53,401 bases of DNA, from positions 1 to 53,401 of the forward strand of contig JADLAZ010000036.1 of NCBI GenBank assembly GCA_020849725.1. Reading direction: 5' to 3'. The translations under genes were made by a program, and so were the position numbers. This document shows, in pieces, positions 7,308 through 16,229 of the stretch. The notes under the pieces were generated by a model. It was not told where the DNA came from and did not search any database. It was given only the letters and a program-made list of their open reading frames with translations. Source of the stretch: Chloroflexota bacterium. Its GTDB lineage: Bacteria; Chloroflexota; Chloroflexia; Thermomicrobiales; JADLAZ01. The first letter of the stretch is position 1; each line of letters begins with the position of its first letter.

Positions 7308-8822
7308 TCAGATCTCCGCCCCGCGGCCGTAGAACATCGTATCCTCGCGCGAGCCGCCCTGCCCGTCGCCGGAGGTGCGGTACTCGGCAATCAGCTCGAT
7401 GGAGCGCAGGTGCTTCACCATCTTGTAGCCGAGCTGCGTCTCCACGCGCAGGCGCAGGGGCGCCCCGTGCGGCAGCGGCAGCGGCTCGTCGTTGAGTTCG
7501 TAGGCGAGGATCGTCTGCGGGTGCGTCGCCAGGAGCATGTCGATCACCTCATAGAAGGGCCGGCGCGGCTTGCCGCCATAGGTGAACTGATCCAGGCCGT
7601 ACGAGGTGAACTTGACATATCGAGCCTCGGGCAGCGGCTGGCAGCGATCGAGGATCTCGGCTAGGGCGACCCCCGTCCATTTGCCGACACCCGACCAGCC
7701 CTGCACGCAATTGTGCTTGGTGGTCTGCGTCTGGCTTGGCAGCGAGCGCACGTCGGCCATCGAGAGGGTGAGTGGCCGCTGCACCAGCCCACCCACCTCC
7801 ACGTGCCAGTCCCGGTAGTTGTCCTTCGCCAGGGCGGTGAACTCCGGATTCTCGTCTCCTGTCGGCGGCGCGCCGTTGACCCAGAGGTAGGGAGAGATGC
7901 TGGAATCATCATAGTGTTGTGCTGAGGTCATATTATGCAGTGCGATTATCCTGATTGGCGTCTCGATCTTGTCGAGGGCGACCTGGACGCGCCGTGGGTG
8001 GCGCGGCGAGTACCACGCGGTCCAGATGTAGAGGCCCAAGACCAGCAGCAGGGCGACGCTCCCGATGGCGACGGCGAGGCCGAAATCCGCGTCCGGCCTG
8101 CCGAGTACGATGTTGCTGATGTTCTCACGAGGATGGACAAGCAACACGAGCGTGACGTGCAGCACCGTGAACATGGCGAACGACAGCATGCCCAGGAAGT
8201 GGAGGCTGCGCGCCGCCTGACGCCCACCGAACAGCCGGATATACCATGGGGCGCTCGCGGCGACCGCGGGCGACATCGCCGCGCCCGTCAGCAGCAAGAG
8301 GGGCGCCAGCACGAAGACGACGAACGCATACGTCAATTGCTGAAGCGGGTCGTAGGGGCGGAATTCGCTCAGCGGCGGAATCTGGAGGCTGAGGTAGTTC
8401 AGGAACGACTGCCAGGCCCGTGGGAAGATGTCCCACGATGTGGGAATGAGGCGCGCCCACTCGCCGGTGGTGAACAGGAGTACAACATAGATGAGTCCGT
8501 TGAGCAGCCAGAAGGTGCCGGCAAAGCCATGCCAGTGACGACCGAGCCCCAGGTTCTTCCCACCGGGGAGCGCGAGGAGCGGGGAGATCGCGATCTCGTC
8601 GTCATGCCCGGTATAGATCACCTCGCGATCGGTCGGCGCCGTCCTCTTTGTGAACTTCAGCCAGTCCGTCCCAGGCGCGCAGCCATCATTCCAGTACAGC
8701 CGCGGGTGCGCCCCCAGAATCGCGATACCGCTGCGGATCAATAGACCGAGGAACAGGAGGTTGACGTAGTGCGTGAGACGCAACCAGAGTGGAAATTCGA
8801 TGCTGGCCAGGGTGATGTCCAT
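7308..8822 (-). CDS. Cytochrome b561 - molybdopterin oxidoreductase fusion (YedY/YedZ-like logic in one chain)
   Basis: Starts at the ATG at 8822 behind GGGAGGAGGTGG; 504 residues. The N-terminal half has about five hydrophobic segments and several membrane histidines ('LRLTHYVNLLFLGLLIRSG', 'RHWHGFAGTFWLLNG', 'RSLHFLGMLSFAMFTVLHVT'), matching the di-heme cytochrome b561 family. The C-terminal half is a sulfite-oxidase-type molybdopterin domain with 'KDNYRDWHVEVGGLV', the cofactor Cys in 'KHNCVQGWSGVGKWTGV', and 'YVKFTSYGLDQF'. The chain should pass electrons between a molybdenum centre and the quinone pool through the b hemes. No Tat signal is visible at the N-terminus because the membrane domain comes first, so the side on which the molybdenum domain lies is unclear. 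The substrate is unknown; an oxyanion, or a sulfoxide as for MsrP, are options. Confidence 0.86.
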   Translation of the reverse strand: MDITLASIEFPLWLRLTHYVNLLFLGLLIRSGIAILGAHPRLYWNDGCAPGTDWLKFTKRTAPTDREVIYTGHDDEIAISPLLALPGGKNLGLGRHWHGFAGTFWLLNGLIYVVLLFTTGEWARLIPTSWDIFPRAWQSFLNYLSLQIPPLSEFRPYDPLQQLTYAFVVFVLAPLLLLTGAAMSPAVAASAPWYIRLFGGRQAARSLHFLGMLSFAMFTVLHVTLVLLVHPRENISNIVLGRPDADFGLAVAIGSVALLLVLGLYIWTAWYSPRHPRRVQVALDKIETPIRIIALHNMTSAQHYDDSSISPYLWVNGAPPTGDENPEFTALAKDNYRDWHVEVGGLVQRPLTLSMADVRSLPSQTQTTKHNCVQGWSGVGKWTGVALAEILDRCQPLPEARYVKFTSYGLDQFTYGGKPRRPFYEVIDMLLATHPQTILAYELNDEPLPLPHGAPLRLRVETQLGYKMVKHLRSIELIAEYRTSGDGQGGSREDTMFYGRGAEI

Positions 8823-9592
8823 CCGTTGTCCACCTCCTCCCACACGGCGAACGCCGTCCCGAATTGGCGCGCTAGGCGTGCTATGGCCCGGTGCAAGGTG
8901 ATGCTCTTGGTCGCTCCGATCGTCCGCCGTCGGCCGGTTCCTGGCGATCGCTGGTGGTCATTGTCATCGCCTCCGGTACACGGACCGGGCGTGATGCCGC
9001 CCGCCTGACCCGGTTCTCCTCGCGGTCATCACCCGCGTGGCTCAGCAAATCGCGTGCCGCCGTGAGAGCCGCGGCCACCCGGTGCGCACTGGCTGGACCG
9101 TGAATCATCAGCGTCGGCTGGCTGCTCAGCGCGCTCCGCGGGTTGATGCCTGGTGATCGCCCGAGTGTCGGCGGCTACACGGGTGGAGCCGCCGATGGAT
9201 GCCGCGTCAGCGAGATCGGCGAGCCAGTAGGCGCCTCTCATGCCCGGCCAGCCAGGCGGACACACTCATAGTGCCGCGCAGACGGACCACTCACGGCGGC
9301 ATCGCCAGCGCCGTGTGCTAGCCCCGCTGGTGGTCGCCCGGTAGGGAACGCGCGTGCGCCGGGTGCTATCTCAAACGGAGCCGACCGGTGGCACGGTTGT
9401 TGCAGCAATCGCGATGACGGTGTGGGACCCACCCGCGCCTGTCGCCGGATGAGAGCGCGGGTGGATCACTGACCACGCCGCGAGGCGGGCGATCCGGCGC
9501 TCAACCGGAGCGTGATCGCCCGTCACGCAGAGGCCGCAGCCATGCCGTCGGACGCATCGCACCAGTAGGGTTCATCGAGGAGGTTTCGTGCG
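8823..9592. other. Long divergent intergenic region (770 bp)
   Basis: The region lies between the minus-strand molybdenum oxidoreductase and the plus-strand transaldolase. Open frames here (for example 8881-9108 minus) are short, Arg/Ala-rich and lack recognisable motifs. The only notable element is a sigma-54-like -24/-12 match at 9389-9404, listed separately. The final part carries the GAGGAGG ribosome-binding site of the transaldolase. Confidence 0.5.
9389..9404 (+). promoter_or_regulatory. Candidate sigma-54 (-24/-12) promoter ahead of the transaldolase operon
   Basis: TGGCAC, five bases, TTGCA: a full match to the -24/-12 consensus, with GG at 9390-9391 and GC at 9402-9403 at the invariant spacing. 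Transcription would start near 9415, about 180 nt before the transaldolase ATG. No bacterial enhancer-binding protein gene lies in the window, and it is not known whether this organism has RpoN, so this may be chance. Confidence 0.3.
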
Positions 9593-10765
9593 ATGGACAG
9601 CGCGATGACCAATCGCCTGCGCCAGCTCGAGGCGCGCGGCCAGAGTGTCTGGCAAGACAACCTCACGCGGGACCAGCTCGCGTCGGGCCAGTTGCGGCGC
9701 CTCATCGACGAGGATGGCATCAGTGGCGTCACGTCCAACCCATCCATCTTCGAGAAGGCTATCGGCGGCTCCGACGACTATGACGATGCCATCAGGCGCC
9801 TGGCGAGGGGTGGCAAGGACGCACCCGCCATCCTGGATGCCCTTATCATCCGCGATATCCAGGATGCCGCCGACGTGCTGCGCCCCACCTGGGAGCGCAC
9901 CGACGGCGCCGACGGCTTCGTCAGCATCGAGGTGGCAGCCGGCCTGGCGCGCGACACCGAGGGCAGTATCACCGAGGCGCGCCGCCTCTGGACCCTGGTC
10001 AACCGGCCCAACATCTTCGTCAAGATCCCGGGCGCCACGGAAGGCTGGCCGGCCATCATGCGCTGCCTGGCCGAAGGCATGAATATCAATATCACGCTGC
10101 TCTTCTCACTCGACCACTACGAGGCGGTCGCTCAGGCCTATCTGGAAGCGCTGGAGAAGCGAGTCGAGGTCGGACTCCCGGTCGATCGCCTCGCCTCGGT
10201 GGCGAGCTTCTTCGTCAGTCGGGTCGACACCATTGTCGACAAGGCCATCGACGACAGGCTGGAAGCCATCGCCGACCCGGCCGCCGAAGCGACGCTGAAG
10301 CATCTCCGCGGCCAGGTAGCCATCGCCAACGCCAAGCTTGCCTACGCCCGCTTTCGGGAGATCTTCGCGCCCGACAACGCCCGCTGGCAGAGACTCGCTG
10401 CGCGGGGTGCTCGGGTGCAGCGGCCCCTCTGGGCCAGCACCAGCACCAAGGACCCCGCCTACCGCGATGTGCGCTACGTGGAAGAGCTGATCGCGCCCCA
10501 GACCGTCAACACGCTCCCGAACGCGACCATCGACGCCTTCCGCGACCATGGTGAGGTGCGCGGCGACACCGCCATGGAAGACACCGAGGCCGCCCGCGCG
10601 ACCATCCGGACCCTCCGCAACGTCGGCATCGACCTGGACGAACTGACCACCCGGCTCGAAGCGGATGGCATCGCACAGTTCATGGCCGCCTGGGACACCT
10701 TGACCAGAGGGACCGCCACCAAAGTCGCGGCCCTGCGCGCGACCGCCACGGCGTCGGTGCGCTGA
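9593..10765 (+). CDS. tal: Transaldolase
   Basis: 390 residues, in the range of the longer (~370-390 residue) bacterial transaldolases. A GAGGAGG site lies about 9 nt before the ATG at 9593; a second in-frame ATG at 9605 is possible. Early motif 'ISGVTSNPSIFEKAI' is the conserved phosphate-side loop. 'PNIFVKIPGATEGWPAI' contains the Lys expected to form the Schiff base with the dihydroxyacetone moiety. 'NINITLLFSLDHYEAVAQAY' and 'RPLWASTSTKDPAYRDV' are further family signatures. It moves a C3 unit between sedoheptulose-7-P/fructose-6-P and an aldose phosphate acceptor in the non-oxidative pentose phosphate pathway. It is the first gene of a same-strand group with transketolase, an aldolase-like protein and a HAD phosphatase. 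Confidence 0.96.
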   Translation: MDSAMTNRLRQLEARGQSVWQDNLTRDQLASGQLRRLIDEDGISGVTSNPSIFEKAIGGSDDYDDAIRRLARGGKDAPAILDALIIRDIQDAADVLRPTWERTDGADGFVSIEVAAGLARDTEGSITEARRLWTLVNRPNIFVKIPGATEGWPAIMRCLAEGMNINITLLFSLDHYEAVAQAYLEALEKRVEVGLPVDRLASVASFFVSRVDTIVDKAIDDRLEAIADPAAEATLKHLRGQVAIANAKLAYARFREIFAPDNARWQRLAARGARVQRPLWASTSTKDPAYRDVRYVEELIAPQTVNTLPNATIDAFRDHGEVRGDTAMEDTEAARATIRTLRNVGIDLDELTTRLEADGIAQFMAAWDTLTRGTATKVAALRATATASVR

Positions 10766-10812
10766 TCCCACGCCGCGCATCGCGCGCCAAGGGACCAGGA
10801 GGCAGGGGCGGG

Positions 10813-12837
10813 ATGCCGGCTCCCGCCGATTTTGAAAGGACCACTTCGATGGAACGACAACGACGACCAGGCGAGCGCATCGTCAGTGAGATCAGAACCG
10901 CCTCCGCCCATGGGTCGCACTCGGACCCTCCAGCCCGCGTAGCCGAGCCGGACGGTCGCCAAGCGGGGCAGCCCGATCGGTGGCGAGAGCTGGCCCAGCA
11001 GCTCCGCGTGGACAGCATCCGCTCGAGTGGCGCGGCTGGCTCGGGGCATCCAACCTCGTCACTCTCGGCGGCCGATCTGATGGCGGTGCTGATGAGCGCC
11101 CACCTGCGCTACGACTTCGACAACCCGGATACTCCCCAGAATGACCATCTGATCTTCTCAAAGGGCCATGCCTCGCCGCTGCTGTACGCCATGTTCAAGG
11201 CGGCCGGGGCGATCGCCGACGAGGAGATGATGACCTTCCGCAAACTCGGCAGCCGCCTCCAGGGGCACCCCACGCCGGTCCTCCCCTGGGTCGACGTCGC
11301 GACCGGCTCGCTCGGCCAAGGACTGCCGATCGGCGTGGGCGTGGCGCTGGCCGGCAAGTTCCTGGACAAGCTGCCCTACCACGTCTGGGTACTCTGTGGA
11401 GACAGCGAGATGGCCGAAGGTTCCATGTGGGAGGCCTTCGAGTTGGGCGGCCACTACGCCCTGAACAACCTGGTCGCGATCATCGACATGAACCGCCTCG
11501 GCCAGCGCGGCGAGACGATGCTCGGCTGGAATGGGGATGCCTACGCCGCCCGCATCGACGCCTTCGGTTGGCACACCATCCAGCTCGACGGCCACGACGT
11601 CGAGGCGATCGATCGTGCCTACGCCGAGGCGACTCAGCCGCGCGACCGGCCGACGGCGATCATCGCCCGGACGATGAAGGGCAAGGGTGTCGCCGAGATC
11701 GAGAACAAGAACGGCTGGCATGGCAAGGTGCTCGACGCGGCGATGATCCCGCACGCCATCGACGAGTTGGGCGGCGAGCGGAACATCACCGTCCAGGTTC
11801 GGAAGCCGGATGCCGGCCCCACACCCGCCTACTCGCCGAGCCGGCGAGTTGAGCTGCCCCGCTACGCGGTCGGGACCGAGGTCGCCACGCGGACGGCCTA
11901 CGGGGATGCGCTCGAGGCGCTCGGCGCTGCTCGGCCGGACGTGGTCGGCCTCGATGGCGAGGTGAGCAACTCAACCTACGCCGACAGATTCGCTCGGGCC
12001 TACCCGGAGCGGTACTTCGAGATGTACATCGCCGAGCAGCAACTGGTCGCCGCTGCCGTCGGACTGAGCGTGCGTGGCTACGTGGCCTTCGCTTCCACGT
12101 TCGCGGCCTTCCTCACTCGCGCCCACGACTTCGTGCGCATGGCGGCCATCTCGCGCGCGGACATCCGCCTGTGCGGCTCACACGCGGGAGTGTCGATCGG
12201 CGAGGATGGGCCATCGCAGATGGGGCTGGAAGATCTGGCCATGGTGCGGGCTGTGCCGGGGAGTACGGTCCTCTACCCGAGCGACCCGAACCAGGCGGCC
12301 CAGCTCGTGGCGGCCATGGCCGACCGCCCGGGCATCGTCTACCTGCGCACAACTCGCGAGAAAACGCCGGTCCTCTACCCGCCCGATGAGCGCTTCACCA
12401 TTGGTAGGAGCAGGATCGTGCGCGGTTCCGACGCCGACCGCGTCGCGATCGTCGCCGCCGGCATCACGGTCCACGAGGGGCTGAAGGCGTGGGATGAATT
12501 GCAGCGCGAGGGCATCGCCGTCCGCCTGATCGATGCCTATTCGGTGAAGCCGATCGACGCGCCGACCCTGCGGGAGGCGGCCCGCGCGACCGGCGGCCGC
12601 ATCGTGGTGGTGGAGGACCACCATGCCGAGGGCGGCCTGGGCGAGGCGGTACTGGCCGCCCTCATGGACGGCGAGCGCCGGGGCAACCTGACGGTGCGCC
12701 ACCTGGCTGTGCATGGCGTGCCGGGCTCGGGCACACCGGAGGAGTTGCTGGACGTGGCCGGCATCACTGCGCGGCACATCGCACAGGCGGTGCGCGAGGT
12801 GCTCGCCTCAGCGGGCGAGCGCGAGAGGGAGGCCTGA
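10813..12837 (+). CDS. tkt: Transketolase
   Basis: Full-length 674-residue transketolase. The ATG at 10813 has AGGAGG about 11 nt upstream; the ATG at 10849 (AAAGGA, 8 nt) is an alternative giving 662 residues. The N-terminal thiamine-diphosphate domain has 'SSGAAGSGHPTSSLSAADL', 'KGHASPLLYAMF', and the ThDP/metal motif 'GDSEMAEGSMWEAFELGG' followed by 'IIDMNR'. The pyrimidine-binding half has 'FEMYIAEQQLVAAAVGLSV' and 'CGSHAGVSIGEDGPSQMGLE'. A C-terminal transketolase domain follows. The chain length and 'GLEDLAMVR' style resemble the single-chain mammalian-type group rather than E. coli TktA. It transfers C2 ketol units among sugar phosphates. The stop is 1 bp from the next start, so translation is coupled. 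Confidence 0.95.
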   Translation: MPAPADFERTTSMERQRRPGERIVSEIRTASAHGSHSDPPARVAEPDGRQAGQPDRWRELAQQLRVDSIRSSGAAGSGHPTSSLSAADLMAVLMSAHLRYDFDNPDTPQNDHLIFSKGHASPLLYAMFKAAGAIADEEMMTFRKLGSRLQGHPTPVLPWVDVATGSLGQGLPIGVGVALAGKFLDKLPYHVWVLCGDSEMAEGSMWEAFELGGHYALNNLVAIIDMNRLGQRGETMLGWNGDAYAARIDAFGWHTIQLDGHDVEAIDRAYAEATQPRDRPTAIIARTMKGKGVAEIENKNGWHGKVLDAAMIPHAIDELGGERNITVQVRKPDAGPTPAYSPSRRVELPRYAVGTEVATRTAYGDALEALGAARPDVVGLDGEVSNSTYADRFARAYPERYFEMYIAEQQLVAAAVGLSVRGYVAFASTFAAFLTRAHDFVRMAAISRADIRLCGSHAGVSIGEDGPSQMGLEDLAMVRAVPGSTVLYPSDPNQAAQLVAAMADRPGIVYLRTTREKTPVLYPPDERFTIGRSRIVRGSDADRVAIVAAGITVHEGLKAWDELQREGIAVRLIDAYSVKPIDAPTLREAARATGGRIVVVEDHHAEGGLGEAVLAALMDGERRGNLTVRHLAVHGVPGSGTPEELLDVAGITARHIAQAVREVLASAGEREREA

Positions 12838-12838
12838 C

Positions 12839-13801
12839 ATGCTCGGCTACGAAGGCCGGCTCTTCCTGCTGGCGTTCGACCACCGCACGTCGTTCACGCG
12901 CGACTTGTTCGGCCTTCCGGGCGCTCCGACGCCCGCCGAGATGACGCGCGTGTCGGACGCAAAGGCGATCATCTACGACGGGTTCCTGCAGGCGCTGGAG
13001 CGGGGTGTCCCGCGCGACGCGGCGGGGATCCTGGTGGACGAAGCCTTCGGGAGCGAGGTCGCGCGGCGGGCGAGCGCCGCCGGCGTGCCGCTGGCGATGC
13101 CCGTAGAGGCGAGCGGGCAGCGGATGTTCGACTTTGCCTACGGAGACGCCTTCGGCGAGCACATCGAGCGCTTCGACCCTACCTTTGTCAAGGTGCTGGT
13201 CCGCTACAACCCCGATGACCCGGACGGCAACACCACGCAGACCGAGCGGCTGAAGCGCCTGTCAGACTGGCTTCACGCCCGCGGCCGCTGTTTCTTGTTC
13301 GAGCTGCTCGTGCCCGCTACAGCCGCGCAACTGGCGTCGGTGGGTGGGGCGGCGGACCGCTACGACTGCGAGCTGCGACCCGCGTTGATGGTGCGCACCA
13401 TGGCGGCGCTGCAGGCGGCCGGCGTGGAGCCGGACATCTGGAAGGTCGAGGGCCTGGACGCCCGCACGGACTGTGCGCGCGTGGTCGAGCAGGCGCGCGC
13501 CGGCGGCCGGAGCCGGGTCGCCTGCATCGTGCTGGGCCGGGGGGCGCGCGAGGCACGGGTGCTGCAGTGGTTGGGCACGGCCGCCACAGAGCCTGGCTTC
13601 CACGGCTTTGCGGTGGGTCGGACGATCTGGCTCGAGGCGCTGACGGCGCACCGTGATGGCGCGCTCAGCCGGGCGGCGGCGGCCGAGCGGATCGCTGGCC
13701 GTTACCTGAGAATGGTCGACGCCTACACCACCGCCGCGGCCGGCGCGGGCGGAACGCCGGGCCGCGAGGTGGGCGAGGAAGGAGTGACGCGCGATGGCTG
13801 A
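12839..13801 (+). CDS. DUF2090 aldolase-like protein (IolC C-terminal domain, stand-alone)
   Basis: 320 residues from the ATG at 12839, one base after the transketolase stop, with GGGAGG upstream. It is a TIM-barrel protein beginning 'LFLLAFDHRTSFTRDLFGL', with 'AKAIIYDGFLQAL', 'ILVDEAFGSEVARRA', 'VKVLVRYNPDDP', 'CFLFELLVPAT' and 'PDIWKVEGLD', then 'GFAVGRTIWLEAL' near the end. This pattern matches DUF2090, best known as the C-terminal part of fused IolC proteins and related to class I aldolases of the IolJ/LacD type; the Lys in 'WKVEG' is a good Schiff-base candidate. Here it is not fused to a kinase. Placed between transketolase and a phosphatase it probably cleaves or isomerises a ketose phosphate. 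The exact substrate is unknown. Confidence 0.82.
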   Translation: MLGYEGRLFLLAFDHRTSFTRDLFGLPGAPTPAEMTRVSDAKAIIYDGFLQALERGVPRDAAGILVDEAFGSEVARRASAAGVPLAMPVEASGQRMFDFAYGDAFGEHIERFDPTFVKVLVRYNPDDPDGNTTQTERLKRLSDWLHARGRCFLFELLVPATAAQLASVGGAADRYDCELRPALMVRTMAALQAAGVEPDIWKVEGLDARTDCARVVEQARAGGRSRVACIVLGRGAREARVLQWLGTAATEPGFHGFAVGRTIWLEALTAHRDGALSRAAAAERIAGRYLRMVDAYTTAAAGAGGTPGREVGEEGVTRDG

Positions 13802-14549
13802 TTCACATGACGTCCAGCAGCCGTCCACGGTCCTGTTCGATGTGGACGGCTGCCTGATCTCGACTGGTGGGGCTGGCGCGCGGGCCTGGCGGCACGCCTT
13901 CGACCGACTCTACGGCATCCCCGCCGACATCTGGCAGTTCTCCGAGGCCGGCATGACCGACCCGGACGTGGGGCGCCTCACGTTCGCCCGCGTGATCGGC
14001 CGAGAACCGACCAACCGCGAGCTGGCGCGAGTGCTGGGCGCCTATCTCGATCGCCTGACGGTGGAGGTCGAGCAGTCACCAGGCTATCGGGTGATGCCGG
14101 GCGTTCAGGCGCTCCTGCCACGGTTGGTCGACGCCGGCGCCCTGCTCGGTCTCGTCAGCGGGGCACTGGAGGCGGGAGCGCACATCAAGCTCGCGCGTGG
14201 GGGCTTGAACCGGTTCTTCTCGTTCGGTGGCTATGGCTCGGACTCGCGGGACCGCGGCGAGCTGACGCGGGTGGCGATCGCGCGGGCCGGGCGGGTCTGC
14301 GGCCACGCCCTGGACCCTGCGGAGGTGTTGGTCGTTGGCGACACGCCGCGTGACGTAGAGGCGGCGCACGCGGCCGGCGCGGTGGCAGTCGGTGTGGCGA
14401 CTGGCAAGTACACGGTCGACGAGCTGCGGGCGTCCGGCGCCGACTACGTACTCCCGAACCTCGAGAGTCCGCTGCCCGTCCCAGGCGTGTCGCACCCGGG
14501 ACCGTCCGCCTCGGCTGCCGCGCCCGTCGGAAAGGCCGGCGCGCGGTGA
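13794..14549 (+). CDS. HAD-superfamily phosphatase (phosphoglycolate phosphatase-like)
   Basis: 251 residues; the ATG at 13794 overlaps the previous gene by 8 bp. HAD motif I is 'VLFDVDGCL' (nucleophile and acid Asp), motif II 'LGLVSGALE' (Ser), the Lys of motif III follows in 'AHIKLARGGL', and motif IV is 'VLVVGDTPRDVEAAHAAGA'. A helical cap of subclass C1 sits between motifs I and II ('GARAWRHAFDRLYG', then 'MTDPDVGRLTFARV'). Such enzymes remove phosphate from phosphoglycolate, sugar phosphates or nucleotides in the cytosol. As the last gene of the transaldolase operon it may dephosphorylate a side product or end product of that pathway. The C-terminal 25 residues are an Ala/Pro/Ser-rich tail. 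Confidence 0.9.
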   Translation: MADSHDVQQPSTVLFDVDGCLISTGGAGARAWRHAFDRLYGIPADIWQFSEAGMTDPDVGRLTFARVIGREPTNRELARVLGAYLDRLTVEVEQSPGYRVMPGVQALLPRLVDAGALLGLVSGALEAGAHIKLARGGLNRFFSFGGYGSDSRDRGELTRVAIARAGRVCGHALDPAEVLVVGDTPRDVEAAHAAGAVAVGVATGKYTVDELRASGADYVLPNLESPLPVPGVSHPGPSASAAAPVGKAGAR

Positions 14550-14909
14550 CCGTATCGCTTCCCGCCAGTTTGAGCTAGCGGCGCCGTCGCGCACCACGTG
14601 ACCCACCACTGCCAATCAGCCAATCAATCGGCGATCGTGGTCACGCCCTCAGCCGCCAGGCGCGTGAGGGCAGCGTCGACTGTCGCTGGCGTCCGCCTGA
14701 TGGTCGGTCTGTTGCTCGCAACCCGGGGCAGAGGCTCGTCCCCTATTGCCGTCATCGCTCCGCCTGCCACCGGTTCCCAGAATGGAGCAGGACTGGGCCG
14801 CCCCGGTCCTGCCTCGGCTGGGACTTCCGGGCGATGGTTGCCGGGCCGTCCAGGCCGCATAGTGGAGGACGAACGGCGGCGGTCGGTGTGGACGCGAAGG
14901 GCAGGCGGG
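14550..14909. other. Intergenic stretch before M23 peptidase
   Basis: Open in the frame of the peptidase back to a GTG at 14598, but the encoded leader is Arg/Gly/Pro-rich and lacks a ribosome-binding site, so it is treated as non-coding. No promoter or hairpin stands out. Confidence 0.45.
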
Positions 14910-16229
14910 ATGCGGCGATGGGACGACACGGCGTGGCGCGTGCTGCGCGACCTGGTTGCCCGCTGGCCGGCGCGGCGTGGCGTCGTGGCGGCGGGTCGCC
15001 CGTCGGCAGAGACACTCTGGGCCGGCATGCCCTACGCCGTACGTCCGCTGCCGATGCCGGCGCGCCGCCGACTGGCCGTCACCTGGCGACCGCTGGCCGC
15101 GCCGGCCGCGCCGGCACTGCTGATCGCGCTGACGACGCTAGTGACGCTGCTGACCGTCGAAGTGCGCGCTGGGCGTGACGCGCAGGCGGCGCTGCGGGAC
15201 GATCTGGCGGCGACGGTGGCGCGCGGAGTGGCCGGTGAGGCGGCGTTGCGCGCCCAACTGAGCGTCATGAGCCAGCTCAGCCAACAGCAGCACACGGACC
15301 TGACGACGCTGTCGGCAGCGCACGCCGCGCGCCTGCGCCAGGTCGAGGCGTTGCGCTGGATGCTGGCGCGCGAGCGCGAGGCCGCCGCCGAGGCGCTGGC
15401 CACGACCCAGGCCCGGGTCACCCTGGCGCGGGCTGACGGCGACGCCTGGCGGCAGCGCGCCGGCGAGCAGCAGGCCGAGCGCGAGGCGCTGGCAGCGCAG
15501 GTGCAGCAGCGCGAGGCGGAGCTGGCCGCACTGACCGAAACCATGGCGGCGCTGGAGCGGCAAGCAGCCGAGACCGAGGCGCTGGCGGCCCGCGTGCGTC
15601 AGACGCTCGGCCTGCCGAAGCCGACCGGGCCGTCCGGCGGCGACGCGCCGCTGCTGGCAGCGGCTGGGGCGACTGCGCTGCCCGAGCAGATGGCCGCGCT
15701 GGTGGAGCGCTGGACGGCGGCCCGCCAGGAGCTGGTCGCCACCGATCGCGCTCTGCAGGCCCGGCTGGCGGCGCTGCGCTCGCTGGCGACGGCCGGGCAG
15801 CCGGCCCGGCTCCCTGCGGCGACCATCGCCATGGCGCCGACCGGCTGGCCGGTCGCTGGCCCGCTCTCCTCCGCGTTCGGCCCGCGCCTCAGCCCGATTG
15901 ACGAGCAGGTACGCTTTCATCCCGGTGTCGACATCGTCGTCAATGCCGGCACGCCGGTCACGGCGACCCGAGCCGGTGAGGTGACGCTGGCCGGCCGGCA
16001 CGAGGAGTACGGCCTGGTCGTCATCATCAAGCATACCGGTGGCTTTGAGACGCTCTATGGCCACAACAGCCAGCTGCTGGCGCGCGCCGGCCAGACGGTC
16101 GAGCGCGGCCAGGTCATCGCGCGCTCTGGCAACACCGGCGTCTCGACCGGGCCGCATCTACACTACGAGGTACGCTATCAGGGCCGGGCGCTTGACCCGG
16201 CGCCGCTGCTGAAGGCCGGCGGCCCCTGA
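14910..16229 (+). CDS. Coiled-coil M23 (LytM/EnvC-like) metallopeptidase
   Basis: Chosen start ATG 14910 gives 439 residues; ATG 15028 is also possible. A hydrophobic segment ('APALLIALTTLVTLLTV') acts as signal anchor. A long Ala/Glu/Arg/Gln-rich heptad region of about 200 residues follows, predicted as coiled coil. The C-terminal peptidase_M23 domain begins 'PVAGPLSSAFGPRLSP'; zinc ligands are expected in 'FHPGVDIVV' (His and Asp) and 'GPHLHYEVRY' (His-x-His). The architecture matches EnvC/Mep-type murein hydrolases or their regulators, acting outside the membrane on peptidoglycan cross-links. All four zinc/catalytic positions look intact, so it is probably an active enzyme rather than a pseudo-enzyme such as EnvC. 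Confidence 0.88.
   Translation: MRRWDDTAWRVLRDLVARWPARRGVVAAGRPSAETLWAGMPYAVRPLPMPARRRLAVTWRPLAAPAAPALLIALTTLVTLLTVEVRAGRDAQAALRDDLAATVARGVAGEAALRAQLSVMSQLSQQQHTDLTTLSAAHAARLRQVEALRWMLAREREAAAEALATTQARVTLARADGDAWRQRAGEQQAEREALAAQVQQREAELAALTETMAALERQAAETEALAARVRQTLGLPKPTGPSGGDAPLLAAAGATALPEQMAALVERWTAARQELVATDRALQARLAALRSLATAGQPARLPAATIAMAPTGWPVAGPLSSAFGPRLSPIDEQVRFHPGVDIVVNAGTPVTATRAGEVTLAGRHEEYGLVVIIKHTGGFETLYGHNSQLLARAGQTVERGQVIARSGNTGVSTGPHLHYEVRYQGRALDPAPLLKAGGP

Noticed and set aside
8881..9108. 75-codon minus-strand frame before the transaldolase
   Set aside because: Could be a small gene, but there is no ribosome site or conserved pattern that can be seen.
15138..16157. 339-residue minus-strand frame over the M23 peptidase
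   Set aside because: Antisense to a protein with intact zinc motifs; no family features of its own.
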